From Robiginitalea marina (lineage in GTDB: Bacteria; Bacteroidota; Bacteroidia; Flavobacteriales; Flavobacteriaceae): a DNA stretch of 64,000 nt. Positions 45,438-54,051 of this stretch are shown here, piece after piece. The stretch spans positions 62,001-126,000 of the forward strand of contig NZ_JAMXIB010000004.1 of the NCBI RefSeq assembly GCF_024006985.1, in the 5' to 3' direction. The translations under genes and the position numbers were made by a program. The stretch's first letter is position 1. Every line of letters starts with the position of its first letter. The notes under the pieces are model-generated. The model searched no databases and was not told where the DNA came from. It worked only from the letters and a program-made list of their open reading frames with translations.

Positions 45438-46897
45438 ACGATGGCCTTACCGATTAGGGTATCCTTCCGGTAATGCGCGTTCAGGTAATTTTCCAGATAT
45501 GCGTTTTCCCGGGTGAACCTTTTGTCAAAAGCCGGTTTCCCATCCCTTTTTACGACCAAAACCGGCCGAAGGGTCCCCAGGAGGTATCCCAGTTCCCCGA
45601 GGGATGTACTCCGTCCCTCGTGCAGAAAGGGAAACAGTGCCGGGCGGCAGATGTTGCTCGGGTGCGTGGCGGCTTTGGATGGGGGGTCCTGGCCCAGGAA
45701 CCAGTATCCGATGTGGTATTCCAGGAAGAGGACCTGCGTGGTATCGCCATAGCGGGAACGGATATGCTGCGGCACGGCAATTCCCTCCCCGTTGTAGAGT
45801 TTGCCTGTTCGCTGGAAGTGCCGGGAAAGGTGTCCGTATTCGAGATAGCTTTCTATCGGCAGCAGCAGGATCAGGATCGGGAGGCCTGCGACCCACCCTC
45901 TGATGGCGGAGGGCCACTTCACTTCCAGTACCCCAAAGAAAACCACTAGGAATAGGGGATAAAATTGCAACAGGTAATGGCCGTTTAATTTTCCCCCTGC
46001 CCAGAAGGCCGCCACAATGCCCAAAAGGGTGGCCAGCACAAGGTCAAAACCGGGTCGGAACCGGCCCCGGCCCTTCCAACCGGCCCATAGGACCAACAGG
46101 CTGCCGGCATAGAACGGGAGGTATTTCCAGGGGAATCCGCTCCGGCTTCCGGAATAGGCCAGGGGGGCTTCCACCATGGCTTCCCACCAGAGCATGCCCT
46201 TCCCCCCGATCCAGTAGGGCAAAAAAGAACCGAAGGCCACAAGCCCCCCTCCGAGGAGGAGGCACCCCAGGGAAAGCAGGGGTATCCGGGGTTTTCGGGC
46301 AAGCAAGGCACCCAGGAGGTAGCCCCCAAGTACTGCCACGGCTACCAGCAGGTTGGTTTTGCAAAGCACGGCCAGTCCAAAGCCTGCGCCAGCCGTCAGA
46401 CTGGCCAATGGCCCCCTGTGCCGGAGCAGGAGAAGGAGGGATGGGAGCAGGAACAGCAGGCTGAGGTGTTCAGACATAACCCCCTGTACGCTGTTGAAGA
46501 GGCTCATCAGGAAGGCGGTGATCCATCCGGCCAGAAAACCCACCTTCCTGCCCCCGACCCGTTCCCCGATCAGATAGGTCGCTATGGCGATGCCGGCGAC
46601 GGCGACCGCACCCAGCAGGCGGATGGCTAACAGGCTTTTTCCAAAAATACTGATGGGGACGGCAAAAAGGAAGAAGAGGAAAGGGGGCTTGAGGTCCCAC
46701 AACTCTGTGTATGGAAGGTTCCCGTCCACAAGGGATTGGGCTACCAGGATGAAAGTGCTTTCATCCCTGTCGATATAATCCCTGAAAAAAAACGGGAAAC
46801 GGATCAGCAGGGTAAACAGGGCGATGGCGCCGAAATGAACCCGGGCTTTCCCATTGGCGGCCCAGTCATTCATTCGGGTAACCCACCGGTTTCGCAT
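45422..46897 (-). CDS. Glycosyltransferase family 39-type membrane protein
   Basis: 491 aa with about ten transmembrane helices. The first periplasmic loop has RDYIDRDESTFILVAQ and LWDLKPPFLFFLFA, the acidic and Pro-rich signature of the PMT/ArnT-like GT39/GT83 enzymes that use polyprenyl-phosphate sugars. The acceptor (lipid A, protein or glycan) cannot be told. It lies opposite to, and between, the two parts of the biotin cluster; its 5' end is 66 bases from the bioA start, so the two are divergent. Confidence 0.85.
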   Translation of the reverse strand: MRNRWVTRMNDWAANGKARVHFGAIALFTLLIRFPFFFRDYIDRDESTFILVAQSLVDGNLPYTELWDLKPPFLFFLFAVPISIFGKSLLAIRLLGAVAVAGIAIATYLIGERVGGRKVGFLAGWITAFLMSLFNSVQGVMSEHLSLLFLLPSLLLLLRHRGPLASLTAGAGFGLAVLCKTNLLVAVAVLGGYLLGALLARKPRIPLLSLGCLLLGGGLVAFGSFLPYWIGGKGMLWWEAMVEAPLAYSGSRSGFPWKYLPFYAGSLLVLWAGWKGRGRFRPGFDLVLATLLGIVAAFWAGGKLNGHYLLQFYPLFLVVFFGVLEVKWPSAIRGWVAGLPILILLLPIESYLEYGHLSRHFQRTGKLYNGEGIAVPQHIRSRYGDTTQVLFLEYHIGYWFLGQDPPSKAATHPSNICRPALFPFLHEGRSTSLGELGYLLGTLRPVLVVKRDGKPAFDKRFTRENAYLENYLNAHYRKDTLIGKAIVYKRW

Positions 46898-46963
46898 AGG
46901 GGCAATGGAGTTAATTTCTCATCTTTGCAAGGTATAAAAACCTTCACGGATAAAGAACCGATT

Positions 46964-48238
46964 TTGAAAAGCCTTTCACAACGGGACAGAAATTACATTT
47001 GGCACCCCCTTACCCAACACAAGACCCACCCTGAAGTGATCGGGATCAGGAAGGCGGAAGGGGTTTACCTCTACGATGAAGAGGGCAAAGGATATATCGA
47101 TGGGATTTCTTCCTGGTACACGGCGGTTTATGGTCATTGCAACCCGTTTATCACCGGGCGCGTCGCCCGGCAAATGGAACAGCTCGACCAGGTGGTCTTC
47201 AGTGGGTTTACCCATGAACCGGCGGTATCCCTTTCGGAGAAACTAATCCCATTGCTTCCCGGGAACCAGGCCCGCTTGTTCTTCTCCGACAACGGCTCCA
47301 CCGCCGTGGAGGTGGCCATCAAGATGGCCCTGCAATACCATTTCAACCGGGGCGAGCGACGCAAGGTTTTGCTGGCGTTTGAGGAAGGGTTCCACGGAGA
47401 TACCTTCGGGGCCATGTCGGTCTCCGGGCTCTCGGTCTACAACGGCCCCTTTGCCGATTTCAGCCTGGAGGTGAGGCGTATCCCGGTACCGGACCAGGAG
47501 GAACCCACTGCCCTGCTCACCCGGCTTGAGGAACTCCTCGAAACGGAATCGGTGGCTGCCTTTGTGTATGAGCCCCTGGTACAGGGGGCAGCAGCCATGA
47601 AAATGCATAACGCCCGCGGGCTGGACCGCGTCCTTGGTTGCCTCCGGGAGAAGGGGGTGTTGCTGGTCGCCGATGAGGTAATGACCGGGTTTGGCAAGAC
47701 GGGCACCCACTTTGCCTCCGGACAACTCAAAACGCAGCCCGATATCCTTTGCCTCTCCAAGGCCCTTACGGCAGGGCTCCTTCCCATGGCCGTTACCAGT
47801 TGTACCGCAGCGGTTTTTGATGCCTTTTATGGGGATGACCTTTCCCTTGGGTTTTTCCACGGGCACACCTATACGGCTAACCCCCTGGCCTGTACCGCAG
47901 CGCTTGCAGGGCTGGAATTACTGGTATCGGAGCCCATCCAGGAGGGGATCAGGCGTATAATGCACTCCCACGGGGAGTTCCTGCGACGGGTGGACGGACA
48001 CCCGGCCGTCAGGGCCTCCCGACAATGTGGGGTGATCCTGGCCCTGGACCTCGATGCCCCGGGCCCCCGTTACGGGGCTTTCAGGGACCGGGCCATGCGG
48101 TTTTTCATGGAACGCGGGGTCTATCTCAGGCCCCTGGGGAATACCGTCTATGTATTGCCGCCCTATGTGATCCGCCGGGAAGAGCTCCAAAAAATCTACG
48201 GGGCCATAGAGGCCCTGCTCGAACAACTCAAGGCATAA
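46964..48238 (+). CDS. bioA: Adenosylmethionine-8-amino-7-oxononanoate aminotransferase
   Basis: 424 aa PLP enzyme using S-adenosylmethionine as amino donor to make 7,8-diaminononanoate. Seen: YIWHPLTQHKTHPE near the start, ISSWYTAVYGHCNP, VADEVMTGFGKTGTHFASG and the PLP lysine in CLSKALTAGLLPMAVT. The start is a TTG at 46964 (MKSLSQRDRNYIWHP), which matches where family members begin; no ATG is suitably placed. A CATCTTTG box (46919-46926) 38 bases upstream may be the promoter. The ketosynthase gene follows after 6 bases. Confidence 0.94.
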   Translation: MKSLSQRDRNYIWHPLTQHKTHPEVIGIRKAEGVYLYDEEGKGYIDGISSWYTAVYGHCNPFITGRVARQMEQLDQVVFSGFTHEPAVSLSEKLIPLLPGNQARLFFSDNGSTAVEVAIKMALQYHFNRGERRKVLLAFEEGFHGDTFGAMSVSGLSVYNGPFADFSLEVRRIPVPDQEEPTALLTRLEELLETESVAAFVYEPLVQGAAAMKMHNARGLDRVLGCLREKGVLLVADEVMTGFGKTGTHFASGQLKTQPDILCLSKALTAGLLPMAVTSCTAAVFDAFYGDDLSLGFFHGHTYTANPLACTAALAGLELLVSEPIQEGIRRIMHSHGEFLRRVDGHPAVRASRQCGVILALDLDAPGPRYGAFRDRAMRFFMERGVYLRPLGNTVYVLPPYVIRREELQKIYGAIEALLEQLKA

Positions 48239-48244
48239 CCTGAA

Positions 48245-49438
48245 ATGGCTTTCGAACCGGTATCCCTGGTATCCATTGCATCCCTGTCGGCCCTTGGACT
48301 GGGGCCGGAAGAGGTATGGGCGGGATATTCCAGGGCGGCTTCCCATGCCCTCAGTACCATGAATGATGGGGCCGGTGGGCTGGCCTATGGGGGGAGGATC
48401 CCGGAAACCACCCGCACCCGGGTCAGGGAAATTCGGGAATCCTATTCTGCCTACGCCCATCTCGACCCCACCGTGATCTATGCCATCGCGACCAGCCGCA
48501 TGGCGGTAAAGCAGGCCGGGTGGGACCGGGCTTCGCGGTTTGGGGTCAACCTCGGGTCTTCCAGGGGTGCCACGGAAATTTTTGAGCGCTACCATGGGGA
48601 ATTCCTGGAGACCGGGAAGGTGGGCAGCCATGCCTCCCCGAGCACAACCCTGGGCAATATCGCCTCCTGGGTGGCACAGGACCTGGGTGCCCGTGGCCCG
48701 GAGATCTCCCACTCCATTACCTGCTCCACCGCCCTGCATGCAGTTTTGAACGGGGTAGCCTGGATAAGGGCCGGTCTGGAAGACCGGTTTCTGGTAGGTG
48801 GGAGCGAGGCCCCCCTGACCCCCTTTACCCTGGCCCAAATGCGGGCCCTTAAAATCTACAGTCGGGAAACGGGGGATTACCCCTCCCGGGCCCTCGATCT
48901 GGATAAAACGAATAACAGTATGGTATTGGGCGAAGGCTCTGGGGCGGCCTGCCTGGAAAATGGGCTGAAGCCCGGGGCCCTGGCCCTGATTTCGGGCCTT
49001 GGCTACGCTACCGAAGACCTGACCAGCGCGGTATCCCTGAGCCGGGAAGCTTCGTGCCTGCAGCGCGCCATGAACATGGCCCTTGCCGGGTGCGACCCGG
49101 GGCAGGTTGACGCCGTGGTCATGCATGCCCCCGGAACCCTCAGGGGGGACCGGGCAGAATACAGGGCCCTCCAACGGGTTTTTGGGCAGCAGCTTCCGGC
49201 CCTGACGACCAACAAATGGAAACTCGGGCATACCCTGGGGGCCTCGGGCCTGCTCAGCCTGGAGTTGGCCGTACAGATGCTGCAACACCAAAGCTTTGTT
49301 GCGGTTCCGTTTGTGCAGGGTATCCGGCCCCCGGGCCGGCTAAGGAAAATACTTGTCAATGCGGTGGGGTTCGGGGGCAATGCAGTGAGCCTCCTTGTGG
49401 AGCGGCCTCCCGGAGCCGAGGGGGAACCGTTCCCCTGA
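48245..49438 (+). CDS. Beta-ketoacyl synthase between bioA and bioB
   Basis: 397 aa thiolase-fold KAS I/II-like protein. The catalytic Cys is in HSITCSTALH, one His in VVMHAPGTLRGD and the second in KLGHTLGASG, so the Cys-His-His triad is intact. It follows bioA by 6 bases and precedes bioB by 97. The window has no bioC, bioH or other pimeloyl-chain gene, so this enzyme is a candidate for building the pimeloyl chain; KAS-like BioZ does this in some alphaproteobacteria (known). The actual reaction here is an inference. It could instead be a general fatty-acid enzyme, but the position argues otherwise. Confidence 0.85.
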   Translation: MAFEPVSLVSIASLSALGLGPEEVWAGYSRAASHALSTMNDGAGGLAYGGRIPETTRTRVREIRESYSAYAHLDPTVIYAIATSRMAVKQAGWDRASRFGVNLGSSRGATEIFERYHGEFLETGKVGSHASPSTTLGNIASWVAQDLGARGPEISHSITCSTALHAVLNGVAWIRAGLEDRFLVGGSEAPLTPFTLAQMRALKIYSRETGDYPSRALDLDKTNNSMVLGEGSGAACLENGLKPGALALISGLGYATEDLTSAVSLSREASCLQRAMNMALAGCDPGQVDAVVMHAPGTLRGDRAEYRALQRVFGQQLPALTTNKWKLGHTLGASGLLSLELAVQMLQHQSFVAVPFVQGIRPPGRLRKILVNAVGFGGNAVSLLVERPPGAEGEPFP

Positions 49439-49440
49439 GG

Positions 49441-49471
49441 TTGCCGGTTTACGCCCAATAGGCTATTTTTG
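49441..49471 (+). promoter_or_regulatory. Promoter before bioB
   Basis: -33 TTG (49441-49443), then a 19-base spacer counted after TTGC, then a -7 box TATTTTTG (49464-49471). bioB starts 65 bases downstream. The 18-base element CCCAATAGGCTATTTTTG (49454-49471) is nearly identical to the one before glyS. Confidence 0.6.
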
Positions 49472-49535
49472 GAATTCAGTGCAACCATCCGAACCGGGGA
49501 TCCAGATCCATTCCCGAAGCGGTAAATGAATAGAA

Positions 49536-50624
49536 ATGAACGATATCAGGCATACGTGGACCCGGGAGGAAATCATGGAGGTGTATAAAAAGCCCATCAT
49601 GGAGTTGCTGTATGAAGCAGCCTCGGTCCACCGGGCCTACCACGACCCCAATACAGTACAGGTTTCCACCCTTATTTCCATCAAAACCGGGGGGTGCCCG
49701 GAAGATTGCGGGTACTGCCCCCAGGCGGCCCGTTACCATACCGATATTGAGGGCAACGAACTGATGACGGTCTCGCAGGTAAAGGCACAGGCCCTGCGCG
49801 CCCGCGCCGCCGGGAGCTCAAGGGTTTGCATGGGGGCGGCCTGGCGGAATGTGAAGGATGGCCCCGAGTTCGACCAGGTGCTGGAAATGGTCCGGACCAT
49901 CAACAAACTCGACATGGAAGTGTGCTGTACCCTGGGCATGCTTACCGAGAACCAGGCACTTCGCCTGGCGGAGGCCGGGCTCTATGCCTACAACCATAAC
50001 CTGGACACTTCTGAAGACTATTATAAAGATGTGATTTCCACCCGGGCTTATGAGGACCGCCTGGAAACCATAGGAAATGTCCGCAAGACCAATGTCACGG
50101 TATGCAGCGGGGGGATCATCGGGATGGGGGAACGCCTCGAAGACCGCGCCGGGATGCTGGTTGCCCTGAGTTCCCTGGACCCACAGCCGGAATCGGTACC
50201 CATAAACGCCCTGGTAGCCGTGCCGGGAACCCCCCTGGAAGACCAGCAACCTGTTTCCATATGGGAAATGGTGCGGATGGTGGCCACCACGCGGATAACC
50301 ATGCCCCGGACCCAGGTGCGGCTCTCCGCCGGGCGTACGGGGATGAGCCGGGAGGGCCAGGCCCTTTGTTTTTTTGCCGGGGCCAATTCCATCTTTGCGG
50401 GCGATAAGTTGCTCACCACGCCGAACCCCGATGTGAATGAGGATATGGAGATGTTCCGGCAGCTCGGCCTGAAACCCCAGGAGCCCTTTGCCAAGGGGCC
50501 CAGGCCTGTTTCGGTGGAAGCGACGGAAGCCGTGCACCATGCCCTCGGCGAAAAGCCCCGCTGGACCAGGCCCGGGCATACCATCGAAAGGAACGAACAG
50601 GCGCGCACCGGCCGTCGGGAATAA
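49536..50624 (+). CDS. bioB: Biotin synthase
   Basis: 362 aa radical SAM enzyme that inserts sulfur into dethiobiotin. The 4Fe-4S motif CPEDCGYC and the 2Fe-2S cluster ligands expected in the family (Cys in RVCMGAAW and EVCCTLGML, Arg in QVRLSAGR) are present, as is ETIGNVRKTNVTVCSGGIIG. The C-terminal 30 residues are basic and variable. It has its own promoter 65 bases upstream, so it can be expressed apart from bioA and the ketosynthase. Confidence 0.97.
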   Translation: MNDIRHTWTREEIMEVYKKPIMELLYEAASVHRAYHDPNTVQVSTLISIKTGGCPEDCGYCPQAARYHTDIEGNELMTVSQVKAQALRARAAGSSRVCMGAAWRNVKDGPEFDQVLEMVRTINKLDMEVCCTLGMLTENQALRLAEAGLYAYNHNLDTSEDYYKDVISTRAYEDRLETIGNVRKTNVTVCSGGIIGMGERLEDRAGMLVALSSLDPQPESVPINALVAVPGTPLEDQQPVSIWEMVRMVATTRITMPRTQVRLSAGRTGMSREGQALCFFAGANSIFAGDKLLTTPNPDVNEDMEMFRQLGLKPQEPFAKGPRPVSVEATEAVHHALGEKPRWTRPGHTIERNEQARTGRRE

Positions 50625-50700
50625 ATGCCTGCAGGGAGCAGACAGGATATCGGGGTGTTGGGGACGTTTCTTAATTTTATCGGCTAAATTCCACCCAAAA

Positions 50701-51561
50701 GTGAAGCTCGAAGAAGTAACCAGGATAACAACTATTTCCAGGGAAGCCTTTCTGAATGATTTTTTCAGGCCGCAGCGGCCTGTGGTTATCGAAAAGGCGA
50801 TAACCTCGTGGCCCGCCTATTCCAAATGGAACCTGGATTATATGCGGCAGGTGGCCGGCGATAAAATAGTACCCCTATACGATGACCGGCCGGTAGACCA
50901 CCGGGAAGGGTTTAACGAGCCCCATGCCAAAATGCGCATGGACGATTACATCGACCTTTTGAAACGGGAGCCGACGCGATACCGCATATTCCTCTGGAAC
51001 ATCCTGAAAGAGGTGCCCCGCCTGCAGGACGATTTTGAATTCCCCGATTTTGGCCTGAAACTGATGAAAGGCCTCCCCATGCTGTTTTTCGGCGGGCGGG
51101 ATTCGTATACCTTTATGCATTACGATATCGACCTGGCCAATATTTTCCATTTCCACTTCGATGGGGTGAAGGAGTGCATCCTGTTTCCGCAATCGGAGAA
51201 CAACGTACTCTATAAAGTTCCTCATTCCCTGATTACCCACGAAGGCATCGACTTTTCAGACCCGGACCTCAATAAATGGCCTGCCCTCAGGAATGCCCGG
51301 GGGTTCAGGACTCGACTGGGCCATGGGGAGGTCCTCTATATGCCTGAAGGGTACTGGCATTATATGCGGTATGTGACCCCGGGGTTTTCCATGAGCCTGC
51401 GGGCTATTGCCCGAAATCCGGCGAATCTGGGAAAGGCGGTTTACAACCTGCTGGTGATGCGGAACTATGACAACCTGATGCGGCGGCTGCGCGGGCAGCA
51501 GTGGATCGACTGGAAAAATCAGCAGGCCATTGCCAGGACCCATAAAATGCTTTCTCCATAG
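50701..51561 (+). CDS. Cupin-like / JmjC-type 2-oxoglutarate oxygenase
   Basis: 286 aa. N-terminal region with FRPQRPVVIEKAITSWPAYS is typical of the cupin_8/JmjC family. Iron ligands are visible: His-x-Asp in MHYDIDLANIFHFHFDG and a late His in GYWHYMRYVTPGFSMSLRA. The family hydroxylates proteins, including ribosomal proteins, or small molecules; the target is unknown. The start is GTG at 50701, as the conserved N-terminus begins there. A TAATTTTA box (50672-50679) is 21 bases upstream. Confidence 0.88.
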   Translation: MKLEEVTRITTISREAFLNDFFRPQRPVVIEKAITSWPAYSKWNLDYMRQVAGDKIVPLYDDRPVDHREGFNEPHAKMRMDDYIDLLKREPTRYRIFLWNILKEVPRLQDDFEFPDFGLKLMKGLPMLFFGGRDSYTFMHYDIDLANIFHFHFDGVKECILFPQSENNVLYKVPHSLITHEGIDFSDPDLNKWPALRNARGFRTRLGHGEVLYMPEGYWHYMRYVTPGFSMSLRAIARNPANLGKAVYNLLVMRNYDNLMRRLRGQQWIDWKNQQAIARTHKMLSP

Positions 51562-51631
51562 GTTTCCGGCCTCTTCCGGAATATGTTTCCTTTTCGTCCA
51601 ACTCTTTTTCGGCTGTTATGGATAGGATTCC

Positions 51632-51639
51632 TAAATTTG
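51632..51639 (+). promoter_or_regulatory. -7 box for the GNAT-like gene
   Basis: TAAATTTG (TAnnTTTG), 27 bases before the ATG at 51667. Confidence 0.45.
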
Positions 51640-51666
51640 GGTCTGACCCTGCAAGGAAGCCGACCT

Positions 51667-52830
51667 ATGGAATTAATCCCCCTGGCCACAAAAAAAGATG
51701 AAAAACGCTTCCTTGAATTCCCGGTTTCCCTTTACAAAGGCAACCCTCACTGGATCCGGCCCCTGGATGCCGACATAGAATCCGTTTTCGACCCGCGAGA
51801 AAACAAAACCTTCCATGATGGGGTATGCAAGCGGTGGCTGCTGCAGGAAGGGGACAAAATCATAGGCAGGATCGCAGCATTTGTGATCCGCGCCGCGGAC
51901 CGGGACGAGGGCCCTGAGTCCCGGGGCGGGGTGGGGTTTTTTGAATGTATCGACAGGCAGGAGGCGGCCAACGCCCTTTTTGATGCCGCCAGGGACTGGC
52001 TGCGGCAACAGGGGGTTGCGTTTATGGATGGGCCGATCAATTTTGGCAAACGGGACAAATGGTGGGGTTTGCTCACCAAAGGTTACGAGCTGGAGCCCAA
52101 TTACCAGAGCAACTACAATTTTCCCTATTACCGGGAATTGTTCGAGAGGTATGGCTTTAAGACCTATTTCGAGCAGTATACCTTTATTAAACCGATCCAC
52201 GAACCCCTGAGCTCCCGGCTTGAGTACAAGGCGGACCGGATTGCTGAAGACCCCTCATATACCTTTGAACATTTACGCCTTTCCGATATTGACAAATACG
52301 CCGCCGATATTATTCAGGTGTATAACCGCGCCTGGAAAAAGCACCAGGGGGTAGACTCCCTTACCCTTGACCAGGGCAGGGCCATGATGGCCCGTATAAA
52401 GCCGATTATCGACGAAAAACTCATCTGGATTGCCTACTACAGGGAAGAGCCGGTGGCCATTTTCGTCAATATCCCGGAGGTAAACCAAATTCTCAGGCGC
52501 CTCAATGGCAGGTTAGACTGGTTGGGAAAGCTGAAATTCTTCTGGTTAAAAAAAACAGGCCGGATAACCCGTGTGCTGGGAATGGTTTTTGGCGTGGTCC
52601 CGGAGCACCAGGGGAAAGGGGTCGACGGGGCCATTATCCACGCCTGTGCCCGGGTCATCCGCACACAGCGACACTACCAGACCATTGAACTGAGCGGGAT
52701 CGGGGACTTTAACCCAAAAATGATCCTGGTTGCCCGGCAGGTAGGGGGCCAGCTTGGCAAGGTCCATACCACCTATCGCTACCTGTTCGACAGGCAAGCC
52801 CCTTTTGAGCGGATGAAGCCCATCCGTTGA
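51667..52830 (+). CDS. GNAT-like acyltransferase of unknown function
   Basis: 387 aa. Two GNAT-like halves can be inferred: an N-terminal GDKIIGRIAAFV strand and a C-terminal part with VFGVVPEHQGKGVDGAIIHA, where the QGKG segment is the acetyl-CoA loop. MDGPINFGKRDKWWGLLTKG is a strongly conserved-looking stretch. Homologous proteins are often annotated loosely; I would not assign a substrate. Start chosen at ATG 51667, as the conserved region begins with ELIPLATKKDEKRFLEFP. It runs toward the convergent hydroxylase-type gene (14-base gap). Confidence 0.78.
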   Translation: MELIPLATKKDEKRFLEFPVSLYKGNPHWIRPLDADIESVFDPRENKTFHDGVCKRWLLQEGDKIIGRIAAFVIRAADRDEGPESRGGVGFFECIDRQEAANALFDAARDWLRQQGVAFMDGPINFGKRDKWWGLLTKGYELEPNYQSNYNFPYYRELFERYGFKTYFEQYTFIKPIHEPLSSRLEYKADRIAEDPSYTFEHLRLSDIDKYAADIIQVYNRAWKKHQGVDSLTLDQGRAMMARIKPIIDEKLIWIAYYREEPVAIFVNIPEVNQILRRLNGRLDWLGKLKFFWLKKTGRITRVLGMVFGVVPEHQGKGVDGAIIHACARVIRTQRHYQTIELSGIGDFNPKMILVARQVGGQLGKVHTTYRYLFDRQAPFERMKPIR

Positions 52831-52844
52831 ATCCTGGGGTTTTC

Positions 52845-53504
52845 TCAGGCCTCTTCTTTCGCTTCCGCGGGCGGCATGGTGCCGAATACCCGGTCCCAAA
52901 AAGTGCTGGAGACGCCAAAAGCCCGGTCGGGGTACCGGTAATGGTGCAGGCTGTGGTGCATCCAGAGCTTCCTGAACCGTTTTGGCGGGCGCATCACATG
53001 GGTTGCGCGGTGCACAAAGGAATACAACAGGTACCCTGTAAAAAAGCCCGGGAAGAACCCGAAGGTGATTCTTGGGACCCCAAATACAAGGAAGGCCAGA
53101 TAAAAAATGCCAAATAATATTCCTGCCATAAGCAGCCCCGGGACGGGGGGCATCAAAAGGCGTTCTTTATCCCTGGGAAACTGGTGGTGCGACCCGTGCA
53201 TGATAAAGTGGAACCGCTGCGACCACCTGGCTTCGGAAACCCAATGGAACACATAGCGGTGGAGCAGGTATTCGGCCAGGGTCCAGAAAAGCAGCCCGAC
53301 CACAAAGAGTCCGGCAAGGAGCCATGGCTCCAGGCCAATGCGGAACCGCGCCAAAGCAAGTAACCCCGCAATGGTGCCCCCGTAGACGATGATGTTCTGG
53401 GTGGGGTTGGTTTTGGTGAGGCTTTCCAGGAAAGGGTTTTTGAAAATTTGCGCTTGCCCGTGCTGGAATTCTGTGGTTACCTTTGGTTTCATTTTCCCTT
53501 GCAT
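52845..53504 (-). CDS. Fatty acid hydroxylase / sterol-desaturase-type membrane protein
   Basis: 219 aa membrane protein with the di-iron histidine motifs HRYVFH, HGSHHQFP, FVHRATH and HHSLHH (fatty acid hydroxylase superfamily). The C-terminus GVSSTFWDRVFGTMP is typical. In Bacteroidetes such enzymes may 2-hydroxylate fatty acids of sphingolipids or lipid A, but this is only inference from the family. A Met at residue 5 (53492) is an alternative start. A minus-strand TATTTTTG box lies 17 bases upstream of the first start. Confidence 0.9.
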   Translation of the reverse strand: MQGKMKPKVTTEFQHGQAQIFKNPFLESLTKTNPTQNIIVYGGTIAGLLALARFRIGLEPWLLAGLFVVGLLFWTLAEYLLHRYVFHWVSEARWSQRFHFIMHGSHHQFPRDKERLLMPPVPGLLMAGILFGIFYLAFLVFGVPRITFGFFPGFFTGYLLYSFVHRATHVMRPPKRFRKLWMHHSLHHYRYPDRAFGVSSTFWDRVFGTMPPAEAKEEA

Positions 53505-53521
53505 TTGGTTCTCAAAAGATA

Positions 53522-53529
53522 CAAAAATA
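53522..53529 (-). promoter_or_regulatory. -7 box for the hydroxylase-type gene
   Basis: Minus-strand TATTTTTG, 17 bases upstream of its first ATG. Confidence 0.5.
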
Positions 53530-53555
53530 TCCGAAACCTTGCAGGGGTAGTGTTT

Positions 53556-54041
53556 TCAGGGGTTGCGTTCCAGCACCTTTATTTTGTCGTGGACCAACTC
53601 CATTTCCCAGCCCCTGTAAAAGAAGTAGTCGGCGAATTTCCGTTTCTTTTTCTGTACGTCGGTTTCCCTGGCCAATTGCCCCCAGCGGGTTTCCGCAAGG
53701 GCATGGAAGGCCCTGAGGTATTCCTGCTCGGGAATTTCGTCCAGGGCCTTTTGGATGAGGTATTCCGAAAGGTTGCGTTGTTCCAGGGCTTTCCGGATCC
53801 TGACCCTGCCCCATCCCTTCTGGTGGAATTTACCCCTGGAAAACGCCAGGGCGAACCGTTCCTCGCTCAGGAAACCCGATTCGATCAGTCCGACCACAAT
53901 GGCGTCAATGGCTTCAGGGATCATGCGCATTTGCCTGAGCTTCTGCACTACTTCCTGGTGGCTGCGCTCCTGGAAGGCGCAATACCGTTCCATCCGTTTT
54001 TTGGCTTCTTCCAGGGTAAAGGATTTTTGCGGAAAGGCCAT
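53556..54041 (-). CDS. recX: Regulatory protein RecX
   Basis: 161 aa of alpha-helical repeats, with ERSHQEVVQKLRQMRMIPEA, LIESGFLSEERFALAFSRGK and GWGRVRIRKALEQRNLSE, matching the RecX three-helix repeats that bind RecA filaments and limit recombination. The gene begins 10 bases after the stop of the large glycosidase-like lipoprotein gene on the same strand and is probably co-transcribed with it. RecA is not in the window. Confidence 0.93.
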   Translation of the reverse strand: MAFPQKSFTLEEAKKRMERYCAFQERSHQEVVQKLRQMRMIPEAIDAIVVGLIESGFLSEERFALAFSRGKFHQKGWGRVRIRKALEQRNLSEYLIQKALDEIPEQEYLRAFHALAETRWGQLARETDVQKKKRKFADYFFYRGWEMELVHDKIKVLERNP

Positions 54042-54051
54042 CCCGGGGAGC

